DNA of 64,000 nucleotides from Deltaproteobacteria bacterium (lineage in GTDB: Bacteria; Desulfobacterota; GWC2-55-46; JADFVP01). Positions 63,268-64,000 of this stretch are shown here, in pieces (the stretch's first letter is position 1; each line of letters opens with the position of its first letter). The stretch lies in the NCBI GenBank assembly GCA_029262515.1, contig JAJCZH010000008.1, forward strand, positions 1-64,000. The letters are read 5' to 3'. The position numbers were made by a program, and so were the translations under genes. The notes under the pieces were generated by a model. The model saw only the letters and a program-made list of their open reading frames with translations. It searched no databases and was not told where the DNA came from.

Positions 63268-63445
63268 AAGAACCTCCTCAGTAAAAAAGCAGAAAGCAGA
63301 ACTTAAAAAGATCATGTCCTGAACATATTATATCCATAACCGTGCGCTTTACAATAAAAAGGGAGAGAGTAAAATAAGCCGGCTGTACAGAGTCGCTTGA
63401 AAGAGCATAAACGGAAACGGAAAGAGAGGGGATTTAACTTGCATT

Positions 63446-63473
63446 TTGCCGGACCTAAAGTATAAAGTATAAT
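63446..63473 (+). promoter_or_regulatory. Promoter of eno
   Basis: TTGCCG at 63446-63451, a 16-base spacer and perfect TATAAT at 63468-63473. An overlapping set, TTGCAT (63439-63444) with TATAAA (63461-63466), has the same spacing. It lies 75 bases upstream of eno. Confidence 0.55.
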
Positions 63474-63521
63474 AACGACTCGACAGTATTGAAAGAGTAG
63501 ATACCGTACAGAACATATTAA

Positions 63522-64000
<479 letters not shown>

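Overview
The window reads as a chromosomal segment of a Gram-negative bacterium of moderate GC content, most likely from a deltaproteobacterial (Desulfobacterota-like) lineage. The reasons are the ffh-rpsP-khpA-rimM-trmD-rplS-rnhB-yraN and pyrR-pyrB-pyrC-carA-carB gene orders, DUF1015 and SpoVG genes, PAS-rich hybrid kinases, a PEP-CTERM-like sorting peptide, a SelW-like selenoprotein and outer-membrane/lipoprotein genes. This assignment is an inference from gene content; no database was searched.

Layout. 1-6.1 kb (minus strand): 5' part of dnaE, then a fur-feoB-dtxR/feoA iron cluster with a Fur-box-like site, and tRNA-Gly(GCC). 6.3-10.5 kb (plus): a MoxR / DUF58 / transglutaminase operon. 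10.6-15.8 kb (minus): a signalling module made of an HTH-receiver fusion, a kinase-less GAF/PAS membrane sensor, a histidine kinase with two degenerate receivers, and a stand-alone receiver. 16.2-19.0 kb: polA. 19.0-20.3 kb (plus): a secreted protein and two tiny exosortase-tail-like peptides, each followed by a terminator. 20.4-26 kb (minus): a lipoprotein gene and the ffh-to-yraN translation/RNA operon, containing an internally deleted khpA and a small zinc-ribbon gene broken by an in-frame stop. 26.2-28.2 kb (plus): a small membrane protein, a DciA-like gene, an unmarked SelW-family selenoprotein gene with a SECIS-like hairpin, and a flavin-binding protein. 28.5-35.3 kb (minus): methyltransferase, DUF1015, a decayed SDR gene, two hypotheticals and recG. 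35.4-46.2 kb (minus): the pyr operon with a PyrR-type attenuator, ending in carB-kup; an AT-rich nuclease-like gene with an in-frame TGA sits between carA and carB. 46.3-49.6 kb: ugd and two paralogous membrane proteins with cytoplasmic winged-helix-like tails. 50-54.9 kb: spoVG, glgB, an AT-rich HEPN-like/winged-helix gene pair and a beta-barrel protein. 55-60.4 kb: two closely related hybrid kinases flanking a membrane-anchored C2H2 zinc-finger peptide. 60.6-64 kb: a soluble sugar-dehydrogenase-like protein, a SthA-like flavoprotein and the 5' part of eno.

Most genes are housekeeping. The unusual items are small: genes shorter than about 110 codons, or genes with in-frame stop codons that ordinary gene calling misses or splits. 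The strongest is the SelW-like gene at 27172-27498 (CxxU with UGA, and a hairpin 14 nt downstream). Next are the paired exosortase-tail mini-peptides, the khpA that has lost its KH core while staying in frame and overlapping rimM, the winged-helix membrane pair with a palindrome before its first gene, and the HEPN-like cassette.
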